From Pythium myriotylum (taxonomy: Eukaryota > Oomycota > Peronosporomycetes > Pythiales > Pythiaceae), in contig JALJCQ010000023.1 of NCBI GenBank assembly GCA_023091665.1, positions 1,054,001 to 1,118,000 on the forward strand: a stretch of DNA of 64,000 nt, written 5' to 3'. The notes under the pieces were generated by a model, which had not been told where the DNA came from, ran no database searches, and worked only from the letters and a program-made list of their open reading frames with translations. This document shows positions 42,215-52,590 of this stretch, in pieces; positions within the stretch are counted from its first letter, which is position 1, and the number at the start of each line of letters is the position of its first letter. A program made the position numbers and the translations under genes.

Positions 42215-42989
42215 ACTCTAGTGGTTGCAGCACCGGTGTGCGGTTGGCAGAGAAGATGGCGCTGCTGCAAGTTGACGGTTGTGGCGAAGTCGGTCGAGAT
42301 GAGCTCGAGGGCTAAGTCCTATGAAAATGGCTCGCATATACGCCAACAAAGTGGGCCAGTTGACCGACCAGGCGGACAAGGGCGGCTCGGGCAAAGTCAT
42401 GTGCGTGCGTGATGAAATCGGAAAAGCCCAATGCACAGCAGCGGCAGCCACTGGATTTCGCGCCGGCAGTAGCTGGGACTCACCACCAACGGCCAGGCAG
42501 TCACCAATCTCGTTTGGTGATAGTACGCATTCGCTTGTGGCGTGGTACACGCTCGACGCTGGTCGATATTGGACAACGCATCCAAGACCGTGCAAATCTT
42601 AAGGCATGTAGTTTGTTGTCTTACTCCTCACGAATGTAGTAGTTACCTACCCTGCCGCTATGGTTCAGAATAGCAACAGCGTTGTCTTGAAAGCTGTTCA
42701 AAAGTCTTGTAAGCACTCCGCGGCTTGGAAAACTGGTTAGGTCGGACCTATTTGTGGCGACGGCGTGTGTCCTGTACCACGATGTGAACGCGTGCTTAAG
42801 TTAGTTGTCGCTGATGGACCGGTCATCTGCAGAGAAGATGTTGTAGAGCTCGTACGAGAGTGCGCGGCGAGCGTTGAATCCCTCCACCGGTGATCGAAAT
42901 CTCACGCGCAAGTCGCTGCAGTCAAAGAAAGCGTACATGTCAGCAGGAGCGGAGCTGTTGAGTTCGACCAGCGTAAACTTGAGATAGAA

Positions 42990-44117
42990 CTAAGAGAAGG
43001 GAGGCATCACCGCACGTGCCCTGTAGATTTCCCGAAGCCTCGTGAGAGTTGTGGAGATCCTCATGGCGACGGCGGCAGTGATCGTGTCGGAAATACCATC
43101 AACGGCTTCGGTGGAATCGTCGATCTCGACGGTTGCATCGACAGTGGCACTTGTTGCTTGGTCACCATCTGCGAGACCTGAGATAGTACGGTCCATCGCG
43201 ATGCTTGCAGACATGATGTCGGCAAGCTGACTCAAGTGCCATTCTGCTATGCGAAGTCTGTCGTCGGTAGGTCTTGCGGCAATATCGTGGGCAGCCGAGT
43301 TAGCTGTAGAGGAAACTGCCGGGACGATGGCAGTATTTTCTTCTGCTGAACCGGTGAATGTTGCGAAGGCAGCACTTTCGACGCTCGACAATGTCCCTCG
43401 CGAGGCTGCGATGGCGGTGACGGCACCGACATGGCCGATGCTGACGCTCGCTGCTGCTGTGGGGGTCTTGCTCGTGGCGAGCTTTTTTGAAGCGGTGCCG
43501 TGGCTGTCGCTCGCTGCTGCTGTGGGGGTCTTGCTCGTGGCGAGCTTTTTTGAAGCGGTGCCGTGGCTGTCGCTCGCTGCTGCTGTGGTGGTCTTGCTCG
43601 TGGCGAGTTGTTTTGAGGCGGTGCCGTGGCTGGCGCTCGCTGCTGCTGTGGTGGTCTTGCTCGTTGCGAGCGCGTTTGAAGCGGCCCAGGTGTCGACGCT
43701 TGCTGTTGCTGGTGCTGTCGAGGTTGCATTGATGGTAGCCGTGGTGGTCGTGACGCTTCTGATGGCACTGCTGTCTGGTTGGACGTCTATCGTAGCAGTG
43801 GATATGACTCTGGCAACATTCGCGATGCCATGAGTTGTCAAGGTTGCGGCTACTGGGACAGCGTGAACGACTGTCATGATAGCAGGCGGAGAGGCCGCTT
43901 GTTGGTCGGTTGGAGTTGCAGCATTGGGCAAAGTGACGCTGTCATCAACTGCTTTTTGGCGCAGGCTGGTAGAGCGGGCTGGGACATCATCGAGTCTCTG
44001 GCGCTTGTTTGGCGTGTGCGGCTCGGACGTGGTCTCAAGCAACTCTGTTTCGGCATCGGAATCGGATAATATCAGCGTTGCGTCCGACGTCGTCAATTTG
44101 GTGGTTGAATGGAGCAA
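42990..44117 (-). CDS. Accessory Ala/Ser/Thr-rich repeat protein of piggyBac 2
   Basis: A 375-codon open frame running inward from the right end, convergent with the transposase. It opens at a TTG after a stop, so the true start is probably a spliced exon or a later ATG. The N-terminal part has LILSDSDAETELLE and a nuclear-localisation-like PNKRQRLDD. The centre contains four 21-residue repeats (ATSKTPTAAASDSHGTASKK), encoded by 63-bp tandem units at about 43440-43690. The C-terminus is a predicted helical segment (RLRIAEWHLSQLADIM...TLTRLREIYRARAV). No known family. Confidence 0.4.
   Translation of the reverse strand: MLHSTTKLTTSDATLILSDSDAETELLETTSEPHTPNKRQRLDDVPARSTSLRQKAVDDSVTLPNAATPTDQQAASPPAIMTVVHAVPVAATLTTHGIANVARVISTATIDVQPDSSAIRSVTTTTATINATSTAPATASVDTWAASNALATSKTTTAAASASHGTASKQLATSKTTTAAASDSHGTASKKLATSKTPTAAASDSHGTASKKLATSKTPTAAASVSIGHVGAVTAIAASRGTLSSVESAAFATFTGSAEENTAIVPAVSSTANSAAHDIAARPTDDRLRIAEWHLSQLADIMSASIAMDRTISGLADGDQATSATVDATVEIDDSTEAVDGISDTITAAVAMRISTTLTRLREIYRARAVMPPFS
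43440..43690. repeat. 63-bp tandem repeats (four copies)
   Basis: Units reading TCGCTCGCTGCTGCTGTG then GGGTCTTGCTCGTGGCGAGC; they encode the 21-residue repeats on the minus strand. Confidence 0.85.
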
Positions 44118-44235
44118 TCACGCGCCACCCAGGCGATCGCGCGGCTCTGACAAAACTTCTGGGGGGTTTTCTGAGGCGACCAGCATCACGGAGTCCATGG
44201 CCACAAGACTTTGATTTGTGTAGATAATTGCAGCC

Positions 44236-44280
44236 TGTATGGCAGAAGTGACTGCAAGTCGCAGTCACTTCTGCCATACA
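44236..44280. repeat. Perfect 20-bp hairpin near the right end of piggyBac 2
   Basis: TGTATGGCAGAAGTGACTGC, loop AAGTC, then its exact inverse, about 245 bp from the right terminus. Comparable palindromes lie near the ends of piggyBac 1 and of the end at 27060. Confidence 0.85.
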
Positions 44281-44529
44281 ACTGGACGAAAATTTAGCCG
44301 GGGCATTTTCAATACGCGAATTCCATGTATAGGACTCAGATTGAATCAGCTTTCTCTTCTCGTTGATTGTTATGCAGGACCTATACATGAAGACATTCCA
44401 TATGGTTCAGTCACTTCGATTGACATTTCTTTAAACCATACAATCATTAAGATAACTATATACCTAACCTTCGGGTATACGTTCGTGATATGCATGAGTT
44501 CAAGGTTTCGACGAGAACGAAAGGGTTAA

Positions 44530-45758
44530 GATGCCAAGTCAGTTGCGCCAGCTGTTCGCGATGTTATTAACTCACTCCTCTCCGATGGATCCAGCAAAGT
44601 TGTGGAAAGACTTTATAGAAGATATGTCTGAAGACCTCGGTGATCCCACATCAGCATCCGTCACGCTTAAAGTTCTCCATGATATTGAAGACAGCTTAGT
44701 GAGTGCGGGGTTATCGCTAGCCGGATTTCCTATGCTTTCGCAAGTTGAGGCGACGCATGCAGCCGCATTGAATGAGACTGCCAATTGTAGCTCCGACATC
44801 CAGGGTGACGCAGACGATTGGATGATCCAGAATGAAAGATCATACGATCTAGAAAGCACTTGCGCTCGCCGTGGCTAGTGTCAACAACTTCAACGAGGAC
44901 CAATCATTTGTGTATACAAGAGTCATTGAAGCAGTTGAAGGCAAAGGTGCTTCTCGACTATTCTTCTTGGATGGTCCCGGTGGAACGGGGAAATCGTACG
45001 TTTTAGAGGCCATATTAGCAACAGTGCGTCAACAGAACAAAATCGCCTTAGCAGTCGCAACAAGTGGCATTGCAGCGCTTTTGCTCACGGGAGGGAGGGG
45101 AGCGCATTCAAGATTTCACCTCAGCCTGAAGCTCCATGGCAGCAGCACGTGTTTCATGACTGCCGACTCACCGCCCGTCAGCATTGTTTCACAGTTGATA
45201 AATCACGTCTACGGTGACATAGATGAGTGTCATGACCAACAGGCCTACTTCGCCGAGCGTGCGATTCTAGCTCCATGGAACTCGGATGTTGACGATGTCA
45301 ACGAGAAGGTACTTGATATGCTTCCGGTAAAGTGACCTGAGGATGTGTACATATACCTCTCGCAAGATTCCGTCGCGGAAAGCGAGGACAGCGAGACTGC
45401 AGCAACATACCCCACAGAGGTACTGAACACCCTGTCATTTCCAGGGCTACCACCCCACAAGCTGCATTTAAAAGTCGGTGCAATCCTTATGCTTATGCGA
45501 AGTCTACAAAGCGATCGAGGTCTGTGCAACGGGACACGGCTTCAAATTTGCCGCTTAAAGCCCACCCTCATTGATGGAATTATCCTGAACGGTCGTGGAA
45601 AGGGCAATCGTGTGATCATTCCTACACCCGTGTTGGATGATTCGAGGCCCGGAAGTCGATGACACCGAGCTACCGCAAATTCCGCCCTTCAAAATCCTGC
45701 GAGCCGTTGAACGTCTAACGACAATTGTTCCGTCTAAGAAGTACAATGATGCTCATGC
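44530..45758 (+). pseudogene. Helitron 2 Pif1-like helicase (deleted, frameshifted)
   Basis: Resumes from 36751: MPSQLRQLFAMLLTHSSPMD, LWKDFIEDMSEDLGD, a frameshift near 44855, then NFNEDQSFVYTRVIEAVEG, Walker A FFLDGPGGTGKSY and ATSGIAALLLTGGRGAHS. The Walker B region is deleted: the frame passes directly to ERAILAPWNSDVDDVNEKVL. After a stop at 45333-45335 the C-terminal part follows (PGLPPHKLHLKVGAILMLMR, GLCNGTRLQI, GNRVIIP). The helicase ends in degraded sequence near 45758. Confidence 0.8.
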
Positions 45759-45778
45759 GGTTGGGATGTAGCAGGTCG

Positions 45779-47307
45779 ACCTCTTGTGTTCCTTTGGTGG
45801 GGCGCAGTACGCTGCCGGGCTGCAGAAAATGAGGGACTTGGTCGTCCAATTGAAGCAGCTGAAGGAGAATTCTGTATCCGTTGCGGATGAAGATGTCCGC
45901 ACCGAACATGAAGACGGCGGGCTCGACATGACCCGAGTACAGGAAGTGGCTGATGTGCGAGAGGTGGAGGAAGTGGAGGGAGTGAGGCAAGCACACGCAG
46001 CTGCGCTCGCTGATTCTGAAGAAGACTTCCCCACCCAAGTTCATGAACGCGTTGAAGACGATGACATTATTGACGAAAACGCAAGTTCAGCTTCTAATCA
46101 CACAGACAAGGATGCCAAAAAGCCCACACTTGAGGCTGATTTCATCCTGAACCCTGGGGCTCGGGTTGCGGGCAAGCCCCGCGTGAAGAACGGCCAGCGC
46201 TCCTTCCAAGCAAGAACACCGAAGCGGGCAATCCAATACATGATTACCGTGCACGCGGCCGGCGATCAGGTCCCGACGATTGAAGCCGTTACCGATTCGC
46301 TTGCAGGCGACTAAACAACTGTGGCAGAACTTCAAATCCTCCGTGGGTATCCCGTCAAACTAATGCCGGGCATGTGGCCTCGTGTGACCCCACTGTGCGA
46401 GTGTCTCGTGGATGTCAGCTTCGTTCTTCACGAATCGACTGTCAAGGAGTGCGTGTCGAAGTTGAGGTCGTTCAAGCCTCCAGCCATCTTCCACACTTCA
46501 CCACTTCGGCCACTTCCGAGTCGGTCTGTGTGGCGATCGATATTGTCGGAATTGGCAGGCTGTCCGAGGACGATATTGTATCCATGAAAAAGTTCTATTA
46601 CGTCAAACAAAAGCTGGAGGAGATTGCAAGCACCATCGACTGGTCCGAATATCAAGATTGAGATATCACTGATGATGCGATCAACGCCGCGTGTGCGAAG
46701 CTGGTGATGACTACGATGCGACAACATCGTCGTTCCAGCATACTTTTCGCGTTACGGATGTTCTTGTGTACCGGACCAACACATGGCTGAACAACACCTG
46801 TATCGACGTTGCAGTGGAGCGCATTCTGCACATGAACACGAGCCGGGATTTCGTCTACATAGCCCGCTCTACATCCAAATAGCCCCGCAAAGACCAACCG
46901 GCTTGCTCGACCCATTCTTTTACGACAGGAGCATACCCGTGGTGATCGTTGTAAACATTGGTGATCGGTGCTGGTGCTGCTTCGTAGTCGACATACCACG
47001 CGAGGCTATCGTCTTCTACGATCCGGCAGGCACGCGATCCGGGCTCGGCAAGATGGCTCAAGTACGCAAAGATTTCGTCACTCCATCTATTCAAGATATT
47101 TACGCCTCACTAAAGCAAGAGCAGTGCACGGCTCCCAAGCAATCCGACATTGACAATTGCGGCGTGTTTGTCAATGAATTCATCCGAAGGTACGTCATGG
47201 AAGAGAAGTTCGAGACGTTCGATACCGTCGCCATCAGCAAAGCTCGTCTCTCCATGTTCCACGCACTGCTGCCAGGCACAGTTGTTGTCGAGGACGAAAA
47301 TAAATAA
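45779..47307 (+). pseudogene. Ulp1/C48-type cysteine protease relic of a MULE-like gene
   Basis: An acidic N-terminal region (45784-46314), basic GKPRVKNGQRSFQARTPKR, then LSEDDIVSMKKFYYVKQK and TNTWLNNTCIDVAVERI in shifting frames, then the protease core in 46860-47307. NIGDRCWCCFVVD occupies the position of the catalytic His-Trp (Cys replaces His near 46969), FYDPAGT carries the Asp and KQSDIDNCGVFVNEF the Gln and Cys. Such C-terminal Ulp1 domains occur in oomycete and plant MULE genes. At least two frameshifts and a stop (46659-46661) are present. It follows Helitron 2 but probably belongs to another element. Confidence 0.6.
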
Positions 47308-48046
47308 TGCAGTCTCACTGGTGCTCTCTTGTTTTGAATTGTTTCATTTGAACAGTTGACGTCGGTGAAGTTTGGCTGGGACGAACCTGTTGCTGTTAGC
47401 ACAGCTTAGCCTATCCGATACTGATCCTCGCAACGCACCTTCATCAAAAACCTCTCCATTTTGGGCCTTCGCGAATCTTTCATTCCTTGCATGATGGCAT
47501 GATTCCTTGGCGACCACGTGGTGAATCGGGTAGTTTGGAAGTGGCAGAAATACCGTACTTAGGCTTGGTCCCAATCCAGCATTTTTGTTTGCAAGCACGA
47601 CTGTTTGCACGCACCCTCGCTGTGATTGGTCCATCCATTGACAGCTGGACGTGCTTTGGCGTGCAAAGCAGAACGGATGAGAGCGCGTTTGCACCGCTGT
47701 TTTTTGTCCAATGGAACTACAACCGGTGTGCCACATCAAGCACACACAAACTTAGGTGACCAAGGTGTGGCGCTGTTGCCACGAAGAAGAAGACCAACGA
47801 GGGCGAGGAGGACGGCGTCGGCTGCTGCAATTCCTGTGCCACTCCGTGGCGCTCACCGCGGACACAACGGCGCTCTGCGACAAGCGTGCGCGGATCTCGT
47901 CCCAGCTAACCAAGCTTCAGAGCGTCTAGTCGGGCGTGCGCACTGCGATCGCAGCTCGCCGCACTGACCTGGAAGTGTGCGCGACGGAGCTCCATTGCAC
48001 GGTGTGGTTACAATGGAGCTCCGTTGCCCACGCGACCTTCACGCCG
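47308..48046. other. No recognised gene; one inverted repeat
   Basis: Short ORFs only. GACGGAGCTCCATTG...CAATGGAGCTCCGT forms a hairpin at about 47983-48024. Confidence 0.35.
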
Positions 48047-48403
48047 TTAATGTGCCTGGCCTTGGTGGTCCACATCAGCGACTCGCTCGAGGCCATCCAC
48101 CTGTTCACGACGAGCACGGACCATGTCACGGAGCGTCAGCGGGAAGACGAAGATTGCCGTGACCGAGAGCAGGACGCCGATAGCCAGATGCGACTTGCGC
48201 CAGAGTGACCACGATCCAGTGCATGGCCAGCACAGGCTGTCGGGCGGGGAGACTACATGCACGATCGTGATATAGAAGACGCCCACTATCATGTCTAACT
48301 TTGCGGAGTTCAAGCACACGTACGAGATCGAGCCACCGCCAAGAAGGACCGAATACATAACGCCGATGTAGGTTACTAACGCTGGCAAACTCTCCAATTT
48401 CAT
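48047..48403 (-). pseudogene. Fragment of a multi-spanning membrane protein (host-like)
   Basis: 118 codons with two or three hydrophobic segments (LPALVTYIGVMYSVLLGGGS, MIVGVFYITIVHVV, LAIGVLLSVTAIFVFPLTL) and natural-looking composition between them (CTGSWSLWRKSH). No family recognised. It is not obviously TE-derived and may be the remnant of a cellular gene. The frame ends in the inverted-repeat region. Confidence 0.3.
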
Positions 48404-48639
48404 GCCTCATAGATCGCGTCTCACGAGGTCGTGGATGAGTTCGTGGACAAGAAGACGACCCACTACAACTAGGTGCGAAGCGTCCAGTCAATTGAACACC
48501 ACGCACGCCCTTCGTCTCGATTCCGGTATGGACACTGAGCTGTAAGACTTGAACTCGTTGTGCGAGAGGCCATGGGAGCCAGATATGTGTCGTGCTGACG
48601 GAGACCTCAAGTCCCCGCGAATATGCAAGTGGACAGACT

Positions 48640-48792
48640 CCAAGCCAATGGCCATCGACTTACACAAGCTCCGTGGCCTGACACTCTGCGGCGTCGAGAT
48701 AAGCCATCTCTGTCGTATCTAGCACCTTTCCCACCCATCGAGAGACTTGACGTGGCTAACAACGCAGTCCTTCGCTTGCCGACTTTGCAATA
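48640..48792 (+). pseudogene. Leucine-rich-repeat fragment
   Basis: DLHKLRGLTLCGVEISHL in one frame (stop at about 48722) and PPIERLDVANNAVLRLPTLQ in another, both with LRR spacing. About 50 residues, frame-broken; probably debris of a host LRR gene. Confidence 0.35.
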
Positions 48793-50176
48793 AAAGGTTG
48801 GAAGATATCATGACATGAAATTATTATTTTCTTGTTGCTCGTTAGTTCTCGCAATATTGTGGAATGGTCGATGCATATCCATTGCCTCGATGTGCTGCAC
48901 AATATTGTTTCTAGCAATTTCACCAAAGACGATCGTGGCTTGTGTGTCCAGTTCATCGTTGGCATCGCCAGTTCCTGTGTCATGGTCAGCGTCGTTACAC
49001 ACTTATCTCTCTCGTCGTCGCTGTCGGGGGGAACCTGGTCGCGTTGGTGTCGAACCGTTTCGTCGTATGAGATGCCGTCGTCTGAGTTGGCCCGATCAAC
49101 TTCTCGCAGCATGGTTATGGTTTCCACTGGTACATCCAAGGTCCGCTCATCGATACAGAAATTATGCAATCGCATGCAAACTCCAATCCCAACGGAACAC
49201 GTCCAGGGACGGACCGTAAGTGGTGACTTCAGGATCCGCCACTTGTTGACGAGTAGCCCAAAGGCCATTTCAACTCGAATCCTAAGTTAGCTCACATAGA
49301 AGTTGTAGTTGTCGCGATCATATCGACGCTTGAGCTCACCCTGGTTGTTAGGAGTCATGACCCGAACCGTTTGAGTGTAGGCGTTGTCAGCAACGACAAA
49401 ATAGCCAGGTTTGAGGCTGTCCAGTGCACTTGAAAGCGGCCATTTCTTGAAGGCAAGCGCGTCGTTCATACCGCCCGGGCAGCTTACCGTATAAGCAGTG
49501 AATCGAGAGTCGAAATCCGTACATGCTTGAACATTAAGACCATACCGAGAATAATTCCCAGAGTAGAAGGAGTCAACGCGACCACACTCATCCTTACGAG
49601 GAACAGGAATAGGACTCAGCCATCCATCGATGGCGCCGGTGCATCCTCTGATAAGCCGCTCCGTGCTTCGCCCTGCAAACCCACGCTCGACTACCTCCAA
49701 TTCCCTTGGCGTCAGCGGAAACTGAATCGCGAGTTCATCGTGGTGTTAATTGCATTCATCACACGCTGTACAATGCGATAGAAACTTGATTTGCTAACGC
49801 CAGCATATATCCGAAGATCGAGCGCGCTTCCACCAGCGAGCCAGCGAAGGCAAGCTTGAAGTTGGCCTGCCTTCGATAACGGATACCTACCCGAGGTCCG
49901 CCTGAAGGCTTGGACCTGGTCTACTTCCAAGTAAGGCGAGACGATCGTTAACAGTTTCTCGAAGCTGGTGAAACTCATTCTATAGTAGTGCTTGAACTGC
50001 TTCTCCGAACGGAGTGACTCTGCGCGCTCTTCCCATACTAACCGGTGTCGGACAATCTCGCGGGAGACCTTCACTCGGTCGTGACGTCGGTAACAAAAGA
50101 GAAGTAGTGCTGTCGTAGGAAGAATCACGTTCAAGAGAATGCTGCGTATTTCGAGTTGCTTGCGAGACGTCTTCAT
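48756..50176 (-). pseudogene. PIF/Harbinger transposase with one stop and one frameshift
   Basis: DDE_Tnp_4-type transposase. 50176-49712 is the N-terminal helix-turn-helix half (FKHYYRMSFTSFEKLL, LRWLAGGSALDLRIYAGVS). A frameshift near 49728 leads to LTPRELEVVERGFAG, then GAIDGWLSPIP (first D), FYSGNYSRYGLNVQACTDF and FVVADNAYTQ (second D). An in-frame TAA at 49287-49289 stands where the family usually has Gln (S-Q-LRIRVEMAFG; CAA to TAA fits). EMAFGLLVNKWRIL supplies the E. Otherwise open to 48756, so the copy is only lightly damaged. Confidence 0.85.
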
Positions 50177-51143
50177 CCCTTGAGCTTTTGTCGGCTCGCG
50201 TGGTGTGCTTCACGTGAGCGGGGGATCTTTGATGCGTGTCAATCGACTGGCACTGGGCTATTGACCATTTCTTCTCGTTTCATTGGTCATAAAACGGCGG
50301 CTGTCTGCTGCCATCGGGCTGTTACCATGGAAAACATCAGCACCAAGCAAGCACACACAACAACAGTAAGTGTGGTGGCCGTGGTGGCGCCCGAGTTCAC
50401 GGACAGGGATGCGACGGTGATGCGGCCGCCTCGCGTGCAACACCGTGTTCTCCGACTCGCTCACGGCTCGACCGTCACACTCTCGAACCATGACACAAGC
50501 CCACGGCGGGTTCTCCGCTGTCTAGCTCGACGTCCGAGTCACACTGTACAACGGCGGCCATGAGCTGCTCGTGGGCGTCGACGGCAGTGGCCGCTAGTTG
50601 CTCGCACGGCTCGGCTGCTCCACGTGCGGCTTTGCACTCGTCGAGAACGCGATCACGCAGACCTACTCGCTTTTGGACTTTAAGACGGGTCTCGCGTGCC
50701 GGGCTCAAGCGTAAGGCGCTGGTGTTCATTCCCATGGAGAGCCAGATCAAGCACGACCACAAGCTCATGTAGACGAGCGACCTACTCTCCAGCCGTCACA
50801 TACAGGACAGCTAGACGTGACGGCTGGAGAACAGGTGGTTCATCTGCTACAGCAGACCAAGAAAAAACGCGTCGTGCTCGAGGAGATCACGCTGCGGCTG
50901 AGGCAGGGCAAGCCAACCGTCGAGAGCGCGACGGTCTTGCGCACCAGCGCGCCGGAGGCCCTGGAAATTAGTACGACAAACGCGACGACCGTACACGAGC
51001 AGCGACACAGATTAGCCACGAACGCAAACATAACTATTGCGCGCATTATTTCCATACAAAAAAAATCTACAGAGACTCTGACTGAAGGAGAGCTTAAGAG
51101 TATATTCTGACATTTTGTCATGTGTGTTTTCCTTATGCACGAA
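50177..51143 (+). other. Unassigned frames between Harbinger and SAP-like gene
   Basis: Contains 50326-50563 (MENISTKQAHTTTVSVVAV...) and, in other frames, VTLYNGGHELLVGVDGSG near 50540 and QVVHLLQQTKKKRVVLEEIT at 50817-51110. These may be parts of one decayed gene, but I recognise no domain and the frames do not join without several indels. Confidence 0.25.
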
Positions 51144-52265
51144 CTAATCCTCGTCACTATCCTCGTCTTCTTCCTCTAGTTTCTTGCGCAAACGATCACG
51201 GCGGTGAATGTTGTGGGTAAGATCGTTCTCTAGGTGCTGTTTGACCGTCGACGACGCAGTCTCTATCTGTGTCTGAATTGCAATTATACGATCGCGTACC
51301 AGATCAAGATCCTTGTACGTTGTGGTCGACGTCGTCGACGACTGACTATCGGGTCGAACATGATTCAGGAAGGACGTAACGCTACGGATGACATCGTGCA
51401 CTGTGTCCTGAAAACTCGTCTTGCTGCTTTTGTTGGTTCTGTCGCTGTGTGCGTGGACTTTTGCGAGGGGTGGGGGTTGTCTTTGAGGCATATCGTTTTT
51501 CGTCTTCGGCGGTGTGCGTACGTGGTTGTTTCCGCGATTGGGATGAAGCTGCGCTCTAATCGTGTCGACCTCATCATCTTCGAAAATGCCACCCAGTAGA
51601 GATTTGGTTTGTCCTACAAATGCGTGTTAGTTTGTCTCACTGAAGAATTTGGGACGATCGTGAGCACATACCTGCAGGCACATCCAGAGATACAAAACGC
51701 CAGCGTTACCGTGAACGTAATCCTCAAAGTCTGAGCTGTGGTTTCCTGATTGCTTCGAGTTTACCACTGCATTCTTGTACTTGCCATTGAGTTCCTTCCA
51801 TATCCCAAGTAGCTTCTCACCAGAATGGCTTCTGATAACACTGGGATCAATCTTGGAAGTAGAAAAGAGACGATGAGGATGTTTTAGATGGCGGTACTCT
51901 TCGTCGTCTTGCCAACATGCTCGCTAGCTCGTTCCAAAATTGCATGCGAGCGGATCTAGCACCTACATCGAGTTGGCCACGACCAAGCACGTCGCCTATA
52001 GCAACATAAGTCGATTCAACTAACGTTGAAATCATAAAGCACAAGCAAACGTATCTGCAAATCTGGCGCTGAACTTGGTCGACGTGACAAAGTTGATCAG
52101 TCGAAATGCACAATGTCTCGTTCGCTTTGGCTCAGGGCTGTTGCCATCCTTCCCAAAAGTACGATCGTACAGCTCGAGAGCAGCGATTCTGTTGGGTTTG
52201 TTGTCCTTGCCCACATTGACCACGCCGAGTCGCGAGCACTCTTCTCGTAGCTGCTTGACGGCCAT
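51144..52265 (-). pseudogene. SAP/Myb-like oomycete repeat-family protein, multi-exon
   Basis: ATG at 52263-52265: MAVKQLREECSRLGVVNVG, a SAP-like helix pair, then KRTRHCAFRL. After an intron whose donor looks mutated come GDVLGRGQLDVGARSARMQ and FWNELASMLA. Later exons give GIWKELNGKYKNAVVNSKQS, HSSDFEDYVHGNAGVLYLW and, after a GTATGTG...TTTGTAG intron (about 51615-51673), an Arg/Lys-rich tail. A separate 115-codon frame at 51144-51491 ends EEEDEDSDED. The KYK.AV.NS.QSG block is one I associate with a repeated oomycete family. A stop follows FYFQD near 51850. Function unknown. Confidence 0.4.
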
Positions 52266-52301
52266 GCTGTGGTAGTCTGGTCTGGTTCGTTGGGCAACCG
52301 T

Positions 52302-52445
52302 CCCCGGTATCTAATACCCCGGGATATTACCTACTGAATCTAATAAAAGAGAGTCACTACTTAGGGTAACTTTTCCCCCAAGTAGACCACACACGTGATG
52401 TACCTACACAACCTAACCTACTTGTAACCTCGTACCCCGTTACAG
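52302..52445 (-). mobile_element. Truncated LTR related to 30151-30450
   Basis: About 144 bp nearly identical to the second half of 30151-30450 (GGTATCTAATACCCCGGG to CCCCGTTACA). The first half is missing and no target duplication is seen. Confidence 0.8.
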
Positions 52446-52590
52446 GTCGTGTGTGACAGGGCGGACTGGTGGAACGAAATGTCGCTACAAATTTTACAGC
52501 AAGCTGGTCCCCGCCACGTGCTTAAACTCGGCTAAGGAGATTGTTATCACGTTAGCCGACTTTAAGCACCAGGCGGTGATCAGCTAGAGA

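Larger units (their letters stand above)
36748..44529 (+). mobile_element. piggyBac element 2 (7.8 kb) inserted in Helitron 2
   Basis: TTAA at 36748-36751 and 44526-44529. The inner ends read CCCTCTCGTCCT and, inverted, CCCTTTCGTTCT (two mismatches in 12). One copy of TTAA joined to the flanks gives a continuous Helitron frame (EAATFK then MPSQLRQLFAMLL), which proves the borders. It contains a transposase pseudogene near the left end, a convergent Ala/Ser/Thr-rich ORF near the right end, tandem repeats and a poly-G run. It is nearly twice the length of piggyBac 1. Confidence 0.85.

Noticed and set aside
43249..43833. 194-codon hydrophobic plus-strand ORF
   Set aside because: Lies antisense to the repeat protein; its Ala/Val runs come from the same 63-bp tandem repeat.
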